A stretch of DNA of 64,000 nt from Selaginella moellendorffii (GCF_000143415.4 NW_003314301.1:592336-656335); one strand, 5' to 3'. Positions 32,326-44,276 are shown, numbered from the stretch's first letter. Translations and numbers: made by a program. The notes: generated from the sequence alone by a model not told the origin.

Positions 32326-34336
32326 ATGCGAGGCCTACCGATCGCTACGATTCTCTTCTGCGTCTTCATTCTCGTGCCCCGATCGTCGTCGCAACCTCCC
32401 ACGGACAGCCTCCCCAATGTGATGTACTACAACACCATGTCTTTCTCTCCGGGCAGCGCCTTCGAGCGTAATCTCGATGCCGCGCTCCAATCGGTCATCT
32501 CCAGCTCCAGATCCAGCCCCAGCGCTGCTCTGGGAGCCAGCCCAGACGTGGCATACGCGCTGGGCGAGTGCTACAACAATCTCTCCCCGCAAGATTGCGT
32601 GTTGTGCCTTGGCATGGCGAATCGGACAATCCGTGGTCAAGCACCAAGAACGATTGGAGCGCGCCTCTTTTCCAATTCCAGCGATTATAGCTGCTACCTT
32701 CGCTACGAAAACTACGATTTTCTAGGTACGTTTTTCATCTCTTTTTCTTGGTTTTCTCTCATAGATATGTTTGTGTGGATCAGGAGGAGTTACTCCCAGA
32801 AATCCAGAGGGAACTATTGAAAATGCTCCTGCGGCTCCACTACTTCGAAACGCCGCCCAAGCAAGTAAGTGGTTTTAATTTCAAAGCAGTGAGCCTGAGA
32901 GTTTTGACTTTATTCTTCCAGGCTTTCCACTGGGCATAGTCGTGGGTGTGCTTGGAGGCGTTTTAGGTACTTTAGTCGGTATCTTCGTGTTCTTCTGCTT
33001 ACGTCGTAGGCGTTCTTTGAGGATTCGTCGAAAGTTCCATCTGGATAACTTGGATCTTCCTGGTATGAATTTGAAAGTTTTCTCTGCCCCCAAAGTTGAC
33101 ACCACTGGTTTGAAGTTATTGATGGGATAAGTAGCTTTACGTACCATGAGCTCGAGACGGCAACAAAAGGCTTCTCGGACGATAACAAGCTTGGTCGTGG
33201 TGCATTTGGAACGGTTTTTAAGGTTGTAGTGGTCATAATTTGTTACTGACTTAACATCTCTCGGTTTGCAATGCAGGGAGTGCTGAAAGACGGTAGCGAA
33301 GTTGCCGTTAAGCAGCTGGACTTGCATTCCAAACAGGGACAGCGAGAGTTTGTCAACGAGCTGTCTATTATAACGAGCATTCAGCACAAGAACCTTGCAA
33401 AACTTCGAGGTTATTGCCTTGACCGAGACGATCGAATACTAGTGTATGAATTTCTAGAGAACAAGAGCCTTGATCAGCTATTATTTGGTAAGGACTAGGC
33501 TACTTCCTTATTGGTTAGTCTCTCAATTTTGTGATTGTAGAATCGGCTACTGGAATACTTTTGGACTGGCCAACACGCTTTCAAATCGTCCTTGGTGTTG
33601 CGAATGGCCTTGCTTATCTTCACGAAGGATCCCAAAAGCAGATCATCCACCGCGACATAAAAGCAAGCAATATCCTTCTCGACCATAGACTACATCCAAA
33701 AATCTCGGACTTCGGAATCTCCAAACTCTTCAACCAAGAGAAAGGATTTACGAGCACCGTGATCGCCGGAACAATGTAAGGCCAGTTTCTTCCCATTTCT
33801 CCTCCTTATACTTCGATCGTTTTTCAGGGGCTATCTCGCTCCAGAGTATGTGCTGGGTGGATTGCTGACTGTCAAAGCCGATGTGTATAGCTTTGGAGTC
33901 CTGACGCTGGAGATTGTCAGCGGACAAAGATGCAGCGACCGAAAAGATGGCCGTCTGCTAGTTCACTCGGTAAGTTACGAGATTTATCAAAAGTTCCAAA
34001 GATCTATTGCTGTTTTATTAGGCATGGATACTTCACGAAAACTGCAGCGAACTCGAGATTGCTGACCAGAGACTAGACTTGGAACACAACTCCGAAGAAA
34101 TCTTACGAGTTATCCAAGTCGCTCTCGCTTGCACTCACGAGAACTCGGCGTCTCGTCCATCGATGGGGGACGCTGTTGCCATGCTCTCCGGCTACAAGCA
34201 AGTCATAATCGCTCCCAGATCCCATGATGTCTATCTAGATTATCTCAGCAGCAACGATACGGATAATTCTCGCTTGTTGACAACGTCCAACACATTCGGT
34301 CCGGGAACGAGTTTTAGCATTGAATCAAAGGCATAG
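32326..34336 (+). CDS. Cysteine-rich receptor-like kinase with one DUF26 domain
   Basis: A plasma-membrane receptor kinase. Signal peptide ([20 protein letters not shown]), then a single DUF26/gnk2 domain with the C-x8-C-x2-C motif ([13 protein letters not shown]), a membrane helix ([20 protein letters not shown]), the juxtamembrane [19 protein letters not shown], the kinase loop [38 protein letters not shown] and [11 protein letters not shown], and the C-lobe [15 protein letters not shown]. All catalytic residues look intact. Seven or so introns of 50-70 bp (for example after 32724 and at about 33221-33276). Most flowering-plant CRKs have two DUF26 units; single-unit forms are known in early-diverging plants. 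The 3' half is duplicated in degraded form at 37.3-38.0 kb. Confidence 0.92.
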
Positions 34337-34899
34337 TCGAGCGACATTTTTACGTGTAAATTAACTTGTCATAGAATGTTTTTTTAAAGGCTAATTACAA
34401 TTTTGAAAATCATATTTTGGCGGTAAAAGTTTGCTCAAATTAGATTTCCGTGCCTAGATTTGCCACTGCCGGTGCTGCTGCTTTCCGCTACGCAAGTATC
34501 TCCCGGGGCTCTTCCTCTCCAGGAAGTTTGGCTCCTCATGTCACGATTGCTCACCGCTTTCTTCAGATCACAAATCTTGCGTAAGCATCATATCTCTCGA
34601 GAGTAAGAGTTACTAAGGAGTCACAAACCTGAAGAGTATATGGACGTCTACCATGAATAGAATCCTCCTCTGCAATACTTCCAAGACCTCAAGTCAAAAA
34701 ACTATTTACCAGGACTGTCTGTGACAAAGTCGAGCTTCCTTCAGCTCTTGGACGAGATGTTAACTCTGCCTAGATGGACAACTAAGTGTAAGCTGGAAAT
34801 GTTTTTCAAAGAGCTTTTAAGTTGTTTGTGCGTATAAACATTGTAGGATTACCTTGGAGAACTGATTGAGCCGGAAGGTTTATTGGATGCTTTCGCAAG
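34337..34899. other. Intergenic, convergent 3' region
   Basis: Lies between the stops of the receptor kinase and the GST. A plus-strand open stretch at about 34650-34830 (LKSKNYLPGLSVTKSSFLQL) has no start, domain or clear splice partners. Nothing else recognised. Confidence 0.5.
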
Positions 34900-36008
34900 C
34901 TATTCCGTCGGAAAATCCGGCTGGAGCCGTGGAACCGACTGCCGCACTTCTTCCAGCTTGTGAAGCTCCTCCTTGAGCCTCCGGAGTGTTGGATATGGCG
35001 TCTGTGTGCAAAACATATAAGATTTTTTTTTTGCCTCTTGAGATGGACGAGAAGCTTACCATATCGACCTTGTAACGCTCCGCGTTGCCGATCTGTGGGA
35101 TGACAAACACATCAGCCTGGAGTGACAAGAACCAAACGAAGATCCCGTCAGTTACGAAGGACAAGTGCAAAGATTTTCTAGAATGAAAGAACATACGAGG
35201 GTGAGTGTGTCTCCAAAGCAGTATTTTCCCGATGTCTTCTTCACGATCTCCTCGAGAGCTACATGAAAGTCCAAGACACTTGTGAGTTGCGGGGTGTGAA
35301 AGCAGAAAGCTCACCGTTGAAACCAATGACAACCCAGTGTTGCGCCCACTTGAGTCTCTCCTCGTCGCCAAGTTTCTCCTTGATCATATTCTGCCAAAGA
35401 GCAAGGAAGGATTCAGCCTTGCTATGAAAAGCAGGCAAAACTTACCATAACGCGGCCTCCACTCTGCAGAGGCTGAATATTTGACGCGACGAGATTGACA
35501 ATCTTGCAAATGTAACAATCGAAACATGAGAAACAAATCGAGCTAAAACCGATAATACTTTTTACCTGGCGAATTGTCGCTCGCTGCTTCACGTTTTTAG
35601 GCAGGAGTGGCTTCTCTGGGTATTTTTCTTCCAAATACTACGTGATAGCAATTCCACAAGAGATCCCTTCCAAGAGAAGAAAAAAACAATAGCAAACCTC
35701 CACAATTGCTACAGAGTCGATCAAAAGACCATCTTCTTCGGTTTCTAGTGCAGGCACCATACCCAAGGGATTGATCTTCGAAAACTCTGAGAATCACAAG
35801 GGATTTAACCCCGAATGCCACACAAAACAAACTCTACCATCGTCGAGCCGACCATTTGCGAAACCCACAGCCTGGTACTCGTATGGAATCCCTGATCAAG
35901 TAGAAAACTGCGATCACATCCAGAGGGAGAAAGAGAAAAACCTTTCAATGCAAGCGCCAGCCTCACTCGCCAACCACAAGAGCTCCCCCAAAACGTGTAG
36001 AGCTTCAT
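34900..36008 (-). CDS. Zeta-class glutathione S-transferase / maleylacetoacetate isomerase
   Basis: Isomerises maleylacetoacetate in tyrosine breakdown, in the cytosol. ATG at 36008: MKLYTFWGSSCGWRVRLALA contains the zeta signature SSCxxRVR with the catalytic Ser-Ser-Cys. Later exons give GLNPLGMVPALETEDGLLID, SVAIVEYLEEKYPEKPLLPK, IVNLVASNIQPLQSG and the C-terminal domain KYCFGDTLTLADVFVIPQIG, ending LRRLKEELHKLEEVRQSVPR. About nine short exons, as in plant GSTZ genes. An upstream in-frame extension lacks an ATG. Confidence 0.93.
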
Positions 36009-36284
36009 CTTCCCTCCACAAAACCTAGATTTTAGAACCAATTTAGCCTAGATCCGAGGTATATCCCCGCCACGTCACTCTCTAAGCTCGTAACGGAAGA
36101 TCTACACCTTCCACGTGTCCAAGCCGAGTTTCGTAACGAACAATTTTTGGTATATTCTTGAGCGAGACTATTCTGATATTTGTTTGGACACATGATTTTT
36201 GTTTTCACAATGTTTAAACAATTTGACTCTTGATCCACTCATTCTCAGGCTTTGAGAATGATTCCACAATCTACTGCAATGCTT

Positions 36285-37198
36285 CTACTTTGAACTGTGC
36301 CTCTTGATCCATTCATGGTTGAGGATCTCCTTGATTACGAGCCTGTTAGCAGTCATACCCCTGATCAAATCTCGGGCTCCATCCGAGATGCCATCCCAGC
36401 AAAACACGCCGTGATGGACACCCGAGCCACTGCTTATCACGCTCTCAGATATCCTCCTCGTCTCCTCCCTGCGAAGCTTGAGAAATGGCGTTCGTGCCGT
36501 GAGACAGTGATACAAAACCATTCCCAGACCCCAAACGTCCACCGCTGGAGTGTAACATCCATCGCCTAGCATCGCCTCGGGAGCCATGTAAACCCACGTC
36601 CCGATGCCCGACACCCGCCATGGATTCGTCATACAGCACGCCAGCCCGAAATCGCACAGCTTGGGCACACAGCAGTCATGGTTTGATTCTCGATCAGCCA
36701 GCAACACATTCTCCGGCTTCACGTCGCAGTGGATGAAGCCTTCCTCGTGAACTTGTCCCAGTGTCTTTGCGAGCGGCGCGATGATCTTTGCGGCTTCATG
36801 CTCGCCTAGAACGCCCTTCAGCGAGATCCGCTCGTAGAGGTTATAGTCGCAGAGCTCAAGAACAAGGTCCCGGACTTGCTTGCGATCGGGCAAGCGATCG
36901 GTGTTGGAATACCCCAGGGTCGCCAACGTTCGATCCTCCCGATCGAAATATCCATCGCCACTGTCAAGGATCGTCTTCACGGCAAAAGCTTGTCCATCTT
37001 TCCTGCGCAGAACTTTGAACACGCTGGCCTGGCCTCCGATCCGAATCCGATTATCTTCTCCACCTGGTATTTTTCCGCCAGAGCTGGGTATTCGTTGCGA
37101 AGCTTGTCGACGCCCAGCCACGAGTGTAGCTTCTGGGTTTTCTTGGGTGGGCATAGGTATTCCTCCACCGCCGGGCGCTTGAGAGTGATCGCATCCAT
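36285..37198 (-). pseudogene. Ser/Thr protein kinase, frameshifted in the glycine loop
   Basis: The ATG at 37198 opens MDAITLKRPAVEEYLCPPKK ... YQVEKIIGFGSEA, the start of a kinase domain; the rest, GGQASVFKVLRRKDGQAFAV onward, continues in another frame from about 37050. Downstream motifs are intact: FIHCDVKPENVLLADRES, KLCDFGLAC, GTWVYMAPEAML, VDVWGLGMVLYHCLTARTPF, ending LNHEWIKRH. It resembles the CDPK/CaMK group, without EF hands. The break is a single net frame change inside the P-loop; either a recent pseudogene, a sequencing error, or an overlooked tiny intron. Confidence 0.75.
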
Positions 37199-37329
37199 CT
37201 CTTCGATCGATAGATAGGAAAAAAAAAAGAAAACGAAGAATATACCTGGAATGTACTGATTCTGAATAAAAATAATGTACTGTACTAATCGCGGTTAGAC
37301 CCCCTTTCAATCGCGGCCATCAAGAAGAA

Positions 37330-37983
37330 GGCGCCTTGATCAGATATTATTTGGTAAGAACGGTTTGTCTCCCACTCGCAACACCAGGGACGAGTTGAAA
37401 GCGTGTTGGCCAGTCTCCAGGCCTTGCTCATCTTCTCGAAGGATCCCAAAAGCAGATCATCCGTCGAGACATCAGAGCAAGCGATATCCTTCTCGATCAT
37501 AACATCCAAAAATCGAATCTCCAAACTCTTCAACCAAGAGAGGGATTTACGAGCACTGTGGCTGCCAGAACATTGTAAGGCCAGTTTCTTCTCCTTATAT
37601 TTCGATCTCTTTGCAGGGGATATCTCGCTCCAAAGTATGTGCTCGCTGACTGTCAAAGTATCGCTTTTGGAATCCTGGAGATTGCCACCGGACAAAGATG
37701 CAGGGACCGAAACGATGGCCCTCCACTGCACAATCCGTGCAAGGGAAAGTCGAATCTGACTGCACCACCGCTTTCGGGTCCGCCCCTGTCGCTACAGAGA
37801 TCGCTGAAACTAAAAGACAACTCTAAGAAATCTTGCGAGTTATCCCAAGAGATCATCCATACTATCCGGCTACAAGCAAGTCACAATTCGCTCCCAGATC
37901 CGAGATTTTATCTCAGCAGCAACCATACATATAGTTCTCGCTTGTTGAAAACGTTCGAGCGGGCTACGGAATCATTTAAATGA
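37330..37983 (+). pseudogene. Decayed partial copy of the receptor kinase at 32.3-34.3 kb
   Basis: GCCTTGATCAG-TATTATTTGGTAAG, the HRDIKASN region (now RRDIRASDI), the SKLFNQE stretch, the intron beginning [25 protein letters not shown] and the C-terminal DYLSSN-like end all match the gene at 33465-34290, in the same order, with several internal deletions and stops. The copied intron shows duplication at the DNA level. Not functional. Confidence 0.88.
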
Positions 37984-38178
37984 TATGGTCAACTAAATCA
38001 TCTAAAAACTCTTGCCACCTTACATTTCATATGAATAAGGGTATTTGTTGCGAAACTAGTCCAGCACCAAGTGTAGCTGCAAGTCTCTCTTGGAAAAAAA
38101 AACAATGTATGTATATCATCGCAGCCGTTCGTTAAGCCCTATCCAATCACGGCCACTTATAACTCGTTCTAGAAGATC

Positions 38179-39624
38179 TCATGTAGTTTTGGCGTCCAGG
38201 CACTCGTAGAAGAGGATGTAACCATGATCCGTGTTGTTGGAGTACTCCTGCGTGGATCCAAAGAAAGTTTGCACGTACGTCTCGTCGATGATCTCTACGT
38301 TCTCGTCGTCGAAAAACAGCCAGTGGCTGTGGCTCTTGACGAGGCTGACATAGTGGCCGTGATTCGGACCGCTGCCGACGTGAACCACCACCGCAAACAG
38401 CGAGTACTCGGACTCGGAGCCTGGAGCATCGTCGGTGGTGTTGCAAAGCTTGAGCTCCAGCGGAAAGACCACTCTGTACGAGAGTTTCTTGTATCGGCCC
38501 AGTTGCTCTATGTACTTGAAGCGTTTGAGGTGCAGGGCGAGGATCCGAGGCGGTGTTTTGATCTTCATCCTCTTTTGAGCCTCCTGCAAGCTGGGAGGTG
38601 GTCAGAAACGAAGAGAAGCGAAGAAACGGTGATGGATGAAATTGAGTTTTACCTGCAGCATTTGTCGCAGAAGAACTTGTCCTCGGCGTTTAGCGTCTCG
38701 GTGGAGCTGAAGTTGCGAAGGCAGCTGGTGATGGAGCTGTTTTGCTCGATGTCTAAGCTCAAGTCGAGAAACTTCTCGTCCCGCGCTGTGATCGTCTCGC
38801 ACCGTAAGCACCTCGTCTCGTTTGTGAGGAATCCCTGAGGATTCAAAGCAAAGAGCTCGTTTATTTCCTACTGGATGGAAACAAGAGAAGAAGAGAACTG
38901 GACCTGGAAGATTTTGTGAACCCAAGTAAGCGGATGATCTTGGTCTGCTGCTGTTCCATTGGCCACACCGTTTTCTTTTTTCTCGGCAGGTTTCAGATTT
39001 CCCGAGGCTGTCCGTCCCGACTTGGCCTCCTTCTCCAAAGTCTCAACTAATTCATTCAGCAAAAAGTTTAGAAACTCGTGTGCGTCCTGCCAGCGTAGTG
39101 TTGGACTTCTTTTACCAGAGGAAAAAAAAAGAGAACGCAAAGGAAAACCAAAGATCACGAACCCGCTCTTTTCTCGTACGTACCTGGTGCATGTAGCTCC
39201 GGAAGAGCTCGTTTTGTTTCTTCACTCGCTGCACGAATCGCTTTGGAGCTATAACACCCGTTTTCTTCTTCTGGGAGTTTATCTGCAAAAGAAGAAAAAA
39301 GAATGGAATGATCACGAAAATGCCCCAGAGATTTCTTACCTGCGAGAAGAGGTCTGCAAGGCAAGTGAGCAAATTCTCTTCCGGCTCTCCGCTGGATTTC
39401 GTCCGGCTGTAGTACTCTAGCAGCTGATCCCGGAATGGGACACAAAAGTACAGTGCCTAGACGCGAGGAATTCAGAGAAGTGCCTATAGAAGACGCTAGA
39501 ATCAAACCTGGAGAACGCTGTTGCAATAGCAAGTGTTGCCAAAGTTTTCCAGCCCAAAGTACCTCTCCCCCTCTGGGAATTGGTCCCCCAGCGCCTTCTC
39601 CAGCTTGGAGCCCGTTGCTCCCAT
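38179..39624 (-). CDS. Ubiquitin-specific protease UBP3/UBP4 type (USP12/46 family)
   Basis: Deubiquitinase. ATG at 39624: [20 protein letters not shown], with Gly2 as a likely N-myristoylation site as in Arabidopsis UBP3/4. The Cys box is [18 protein letters not shown], the QQD-like box [17 protein letters not shown], zinc-binding CLRCETITA and FFCDKC, then [20 protein letters not shown] and the His box [20 protein letters not shown] with DDENVEIID. About seven exons; ends CLDAKTT at 38179. Telo-box-like AGCCCTAA and TAGGGTTC sequences lie upstream (39640-39760). Confidence 0.94.
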
Positions 39625-40007
39625 CGAGAAAGTGCCTAGCCCTAATTTCTAAAATGCGTAGTTCAAAGGGGAAAAGAAGATAAAAGTACATTTGCTATTG
39701 AATATTCGCAGAATATTAGTTAGGGTTCTTATAATCACAATTTAGGGTTCCTAGGGTTTGCATTTCTTAACTAGATCGAATTGATGGAGCCTCCTCAATG
39801 TTCTAAAGCAATATAGGGAAGAAAAATATATCTTAGTGAAACATCAGATTTTCATTATAGAGATTCCTGAACGTAATTTGGGCCTTGGAAAGACCTAAGT
39901 TCATGCAATGAAAATTTGATGTTCGAAATCATTTTCGAAATTTAGGGCTGGGCGCTTTAGAAATTTTTTCTTTTGTAAAGAATTGGCATGGACAACAAAT
40001 CGGTTCG
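39625..40007. promoter_or_regulatory. UBP promoter / 3' flank of the ALKBH-like gene, with TAGGGTT motifs
   Basis: Contains AGCCCTAA (about 39639) and three TAGGGTT-type motifs between 39720 and 39760, then AT-rich sequence. No coding potential. Confidence 0.5.
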
Positions 40008-41913
40008 TCACCTCACGTCTTGAATGCACGCCCCCCTGTGGCTAATTGGAATGTCACATTTGCTGCCACTGCTAGAATTTGGGATGTAAACTCCTGTCCC
40101 GGGCCTGCTCGCTTGCTGCCAGGAGGACGATTGAGCGGAGGAGCTTTGCGTTGCCGACGAAACTGTGGATGGTGGCTGCTTCGATCCTCCAGAAGCGCTG
40201 GAGCTGGACTGCTGCTGAGCATGCTTGGCTGACAACACCGGCTTTGAGGGAGGAGCCGTCGCCTCTTGGCATTGCTGTTCTAGGCCGAGGAACACGAGGA
40301 TGCGCTTGAATCGGTTACTAGCAACGGCGTATGCAATCTCATTGCCCGCAGCAGCGTTCTGTTCGAATTTAAGCACGGATCTAGAGATGAGAACAAGCAA
40401 AGTCAGCCACTTGGGAGTATAGTTTGACTTGGTCATGCATACCCGGCTTCAAGTGTCACTTGGCCGATGGCCTTGCCGCTTACTACGAAAGGGTCCGCCA
40501 ACAAGGAGACAAGGCACAGCGGCTGCACGGCCGTGTCCTTTTCTTCAATGGATAGAGATTTTCCCTGATGATGCAAGCGTGGAAAAATTTAGAAGAGAAA
40601 AACACATGGGATCAGACCTCGTCAATAGCATGGAACATGAAAAAGTTTGGCCGCACTTCGCCGGGAAAAATTCCACGTCCTTGACCAGAGAGGTAGTCCA
40701 TCATGGAATGCACCAATTCTGGTATTGACCGCGGGGTTTTCTCTGCAAGAAAAAGCAACAATCAGATTCAATCTGGACTTTGCTTGTTGTGCTTACTGTT
40801 CGTCGCCGTCTCTTGGGAGGTTTTTAACTTCCCACGTATGCAGTTGTGATCGCCTGAGTGGAACATACACGACATTAGTAAATAGACGAAATCGAGAAAT
40901 GCCTGGCGATGCCAGTGTACAAAAGTAACAAAACAAAACGAGAGCACATACCTGTAGTTGTCCTGCCCAAGATCTCAGTTGCCGAGTGCTCCATTTGAGC
41001 TCTTTTAACTTCACCGAACACGTGATTGCACACCTGGCCCCCAGAATTATGTGTTAGTGAACGAGCCCATTTCGTCACAAAGACATTTCATAACTGTACC
41101 TTCTGGCTACGCTCAACAACTGCAGCTTGTTTGTCGGCCTGTGCTTCTTTAACGCGTGATGACTCTGGAAAAGAAAAATTCAACACCACAGCACATTCAA
41201 CACCCACACAAATCAAACACTTTCTGCCAAATACCAACTTGATCACACTTACCACCTTGGAGGCTCTCGTTGACATTGCTGCTAGGCGGGTCCTCATCAC
41301 GCTGTTGCGAGTCGGGAGAAACACTCGCAGATGAAATGTCGGCCACAGTCTCCTTGCTCTCTTCAGCGTCTACTTCTGTCGAGTCCGGCTCCTTCTTCCC
41401 GATTGGATCACTTGGAGGTGGCGGTGGCGGTGGCGGTGGGACGTTAACTCTTCCCTTCGGAAGTGGTCGTCTCGAGCCGGAAAAGTCTCTACGTGGGTGA
41501 CCACCACTGTTGTTGATCTGCGCGTAAGGCTTTTGCTGCATCGCGGGCACCTTTGCATTGCCATTGAGAGGCATTTGCTGCTGCTGCTGCTGCTTTCGCG
41601 TCAGTACTTGTTGGAGAGAAAAGAGCACCTCCGCCACCGAGAAGTACTGTTGCATATGAAGAACGCCGTTCCAGCTAAAGCGGCGCTGCTGGATGGATCC
41701 AAGAACAAAGTCGTATTCGCCGGGCGCTCCAATCAGGTGCAAATGCTGGCACAGGGAATCGATGATGGCGTTGGCCGCCGCAAATTCCCCTCGCAGCCAT
41801 CCAATAAACGCGTCCCGCTGATCGGGAACCCAGTGCCTCTGGTGGTGAGGAACGCTGCTCTTGTCGATCGTGCCGGGAGGGAACTCCCCGAGCTTCGGTG
41901 GCGGTACGGCCAT
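40008..41913 (-). CDS. ALKBH9/10-like protein with degenerate dioxygenase core
   Basis: Plant ALKBH9/10 proteins remove m6A from RNA. The N-terminal region matches that family: MAVPPPKLGEF, DQRDAFIGWLRGEFAAANAI, IDSLCQHLHLIGAPGEYDFV, SIQQRRFSWNGVLHMQQYFS, VAEVLFSLQQVL, then a poly-Gln and poly-Pro linker. After several short exons the C-terminal part aligns by order with the AlkB core (LVHSMMDYLSGQGRGIFPGE, RPNFFMFHAIDEGKSLSIEE, CLVSLLADPFVVSGKAIGQV, ASNRFKRILVFLGLE), but the iron-binding H-x-D of the family (as in PHLDQP or PHxWP) is not seen: the site reads EEKDTAVQP. A Ser/Gln-rich tail ends at 40008. Probably a non-catalytic homologue; borders of the middle exons are approximate. Confidence 0.72.
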
Positions 41914-42662
41914 GGACACGAAAACTGCTTGCGCTCGCTCTAGTCACAGAAAGGGAACCTCTCACACTCGAAAAGCCTGCGAGCAACAAAATCCACAGCG
42001 TCAGCTCACGATTCCCACATACATTGCATGAAATTCTCGTCGCTCCAAGCCACAAATGCGCACGCTGCCACGCTGCCGTGGCTCGATCGTCACAGATTGT
42101 GGCGATCCACACCAAAACCTCGCGTATTTCGATGCGGCGCATGCAAATGCGGCGCCGGGAGGGGCCGAAATATCGCGAATCGGACAGACCTAGCTAGGAT
42201 CTAGACGCGAAATCCCTCGCAAGCACAGAAACTCGAGCAAGAAAGATCGAGGAGGCCTTACATTGAGCGATGGCGCATCCGCAACTCCAGCCATAGACGA
42301 CCTATGCGCGCTCCAGCTCCAGAGCGCCAGCGCCAGCGCCAGCGCCTTCGCTCTTCAAACGGGAAGACAAAATAAAAAAATTAGGAGTGAGAGTAGCTAG
42401 CGAGCAAAGCTCTGTCAAGCTCTGTCACGTTACACCGCCCCGTCCGTCTCTTTAACGGAGATTGTCCTGTCAAGTGCCAGAATATCCATGTTAGTCCTGT
42501 CACGTGCCGGAATATCCCATGTTAAGAATGTTGGGTACCAAGCCACGACGCCACAAAACTTGTCCAAATACATTTGCGCGTCTTTGGCACTAATGAATCA
42601 TATTTAATTTACAGCGACACCCGTACGGCCCGTGATCTTTTTTCCTTGCTCGCGTGATCAGC
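41914..42662. other. 5' leader of the ALKBH-like gene and intergenic sequence
   Basis: 41980-42350 holds probable 5' UTR sequence with a (CCAGCG)n run at about 42318-42345. 42400-42600 contains two near-copies of GTCCTGTCA-GTGCC-GAATATCC (about 42465 and 42495). No gene seen. Confidence 0.45.
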
Positions 42663-43338
42663 TCAGCCCGTCCGTACAGTGTCGATGGTTCGAACGAGAT
42701 CATCGAATTTGGCACCGGCGATCTCTGCCACGATCTTTTTGTGCTTGAGTATCTTGAACGTGGGCACAACTCGTATGCCGAGCTCTTTGGCAAGCGGCTA
42801 GAGAAAAAAAAAAGAAAAAAAAGAAAAAAAAAAGAGTTAAAATTCCATTCCACACACAAAGAAATGATAAAACTTGCCTTGTTCTCTTGGTTGCAATCCA
42901 GCTTGAGAAACATCACGTCCGAGTATCTGGAAGAGAGCTCCACGATCTTTGGAAACATCATTTTGCAAGGGCCACACCTAAAGAGCGGAAAAAAAGCGTT
43001 TTTCTGTGTCAAGCTTCCGGAAAAGAAGGGAGAGAAGTTTACCATTGGGTGTACATGTCGAGCACCACGACCTTGTCCCCAGCTCCATCAACGAGCGGCC
43101 AGAAGCTATCCTTGTCCACCTCTGTAACACCACTCGAGGAAGATTGGCCGCTCGTCACAACAGTGGTAGAGCCGGATCCCTGTTGCATTGCTGCCACCAG
43201 AGTTTTTGGCCAGAGAGATCTGGACGAGCAGCTCGATCTCGCTACGCCCAGCGAAGATTTTAGAGCCCCCAAACTTGTAGCAGCAGCAGCAGCTGTGGCT
43301 GTCGCTCCAGCTCCTGGAGTTGAAGCGAGAAGAGCCAT
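42663..43338 (-). CDS. Thioredoxin f, chloroplast
   Basis: Reduces Calvin-cycle enzymes in the stroma using ferredoxin-thioredoxin reductase. Three exons close exactly (177 codons): 43338-43043, 42977-42878, 42797-42663. An Ala/Ser-rich transit peptide (MALLASTPGAGATATAAAAA) precedes VTEVDKDSFWPLVDGAGDKV, the active site QWCGPCKMMFPK, VMFLKLDCNQENK with the extra Cys typical of f-type, and GIRVVPTFKILKHKKIVAEI. The second intron starts with GC (AACAAG/GCAAGT) and is needed to keep the frame. Ends TVRTG. Confidence 0.94.
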
Positions 43339-44276
43339 AGCTGCAATCCAACACCACGCAACTCAGCACATCTTTCTTCCTTCTTTCCACTTGGTTTTAG
43401 ATTTGGATCACCTGGCTCCAAAGATCTTCTTCATCACCTGAGGGCCTCGCAGCATATTCACTTTGCTCTTCGAGATTCGCGAGAGAACAAGTGGCTCGCG
43501 TTGCCGGATCGTATTCCGACGTGGAAGATCACCCTCCACACACGCAAATCTGTGACTTTTGTGCCTTGATCAATCTATATGAGAGTTTCGTTTCCTCAGA
43601 ACTCCTTTAACTTTGAGCTCAAGCACGTAAGTACCTGAAAGAGTTCTTCCAAAGTTCCGTGCCAGTGAACTCTAGCTGTCCGCTTGTTTTCTCTTTGTTT
43701 TTCTTGCTTCAAGCTTCTTCGAAACAAATTCCTGGATCGCGGATCAAGTCACACAAACCGTGAACTTTGGAGAGAAAAATGCGCAAGTATACCGACAATA
43801 AGTAGCTTAGCAGTTCATTGTACAGGTACTGTGAGTGTACAGGTACTCAAGTGTGTGTACACCAACCAGACTCTCAGGAGCGGAGTAAACTTAAGGTTCC
43901 TAGACAGGGGTACTTAAATATTTGAGTGTAATCCGCCCCCACTGTGAAAGCGTGTGCAAACTCTGTAAGATGACTGTGATTGCCAAACAGGAAGGAAGAC
44001 AAACGAGGAAAGCGAAAGCGAAATCGAAAGGAAAAAAGAAATGAAAAACCAACGTCGATGCGATGAAGATCAAGAGGAGGATGCAGTAGAAGAGCTAGAT
44101 GAAATGGAGGAGACTTACTTCACCACGAGACCACCAAGTTAAAGCATAGTAAAGTACTTGCCATGAACTAAAAACAGTCCAAGCTGAGAAGTGGTACATC
44201 ACGGAGCTCTGGTCGATCGATCATCTGTGTGTGTGTGGTGAAGTGTGTGCTCTCTCCCTGTGCCTGTACTTATTCT
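43339..44276. other. Intergenic region upstream of thioredoxin f
   Basis: No domain-bearing frame on either strand. A 12-bp direct repeat TGTACAGGTACT occurs at about 43822 and 43840. Probably the promoter of thioredoxin f and 3' flank of the SR gene. Confidence 0.5.

Noticed and set aside
36876..37217. Overlapping plus-strand frames of 100-113 codons
   Set aside because: Antisense to the kinase pseudogene; no domain.
41270..41500. Plus-strand frame with a Gly run
   Set aside because: Antisense of the poly-Pro linker of the ALKBH-like protein.
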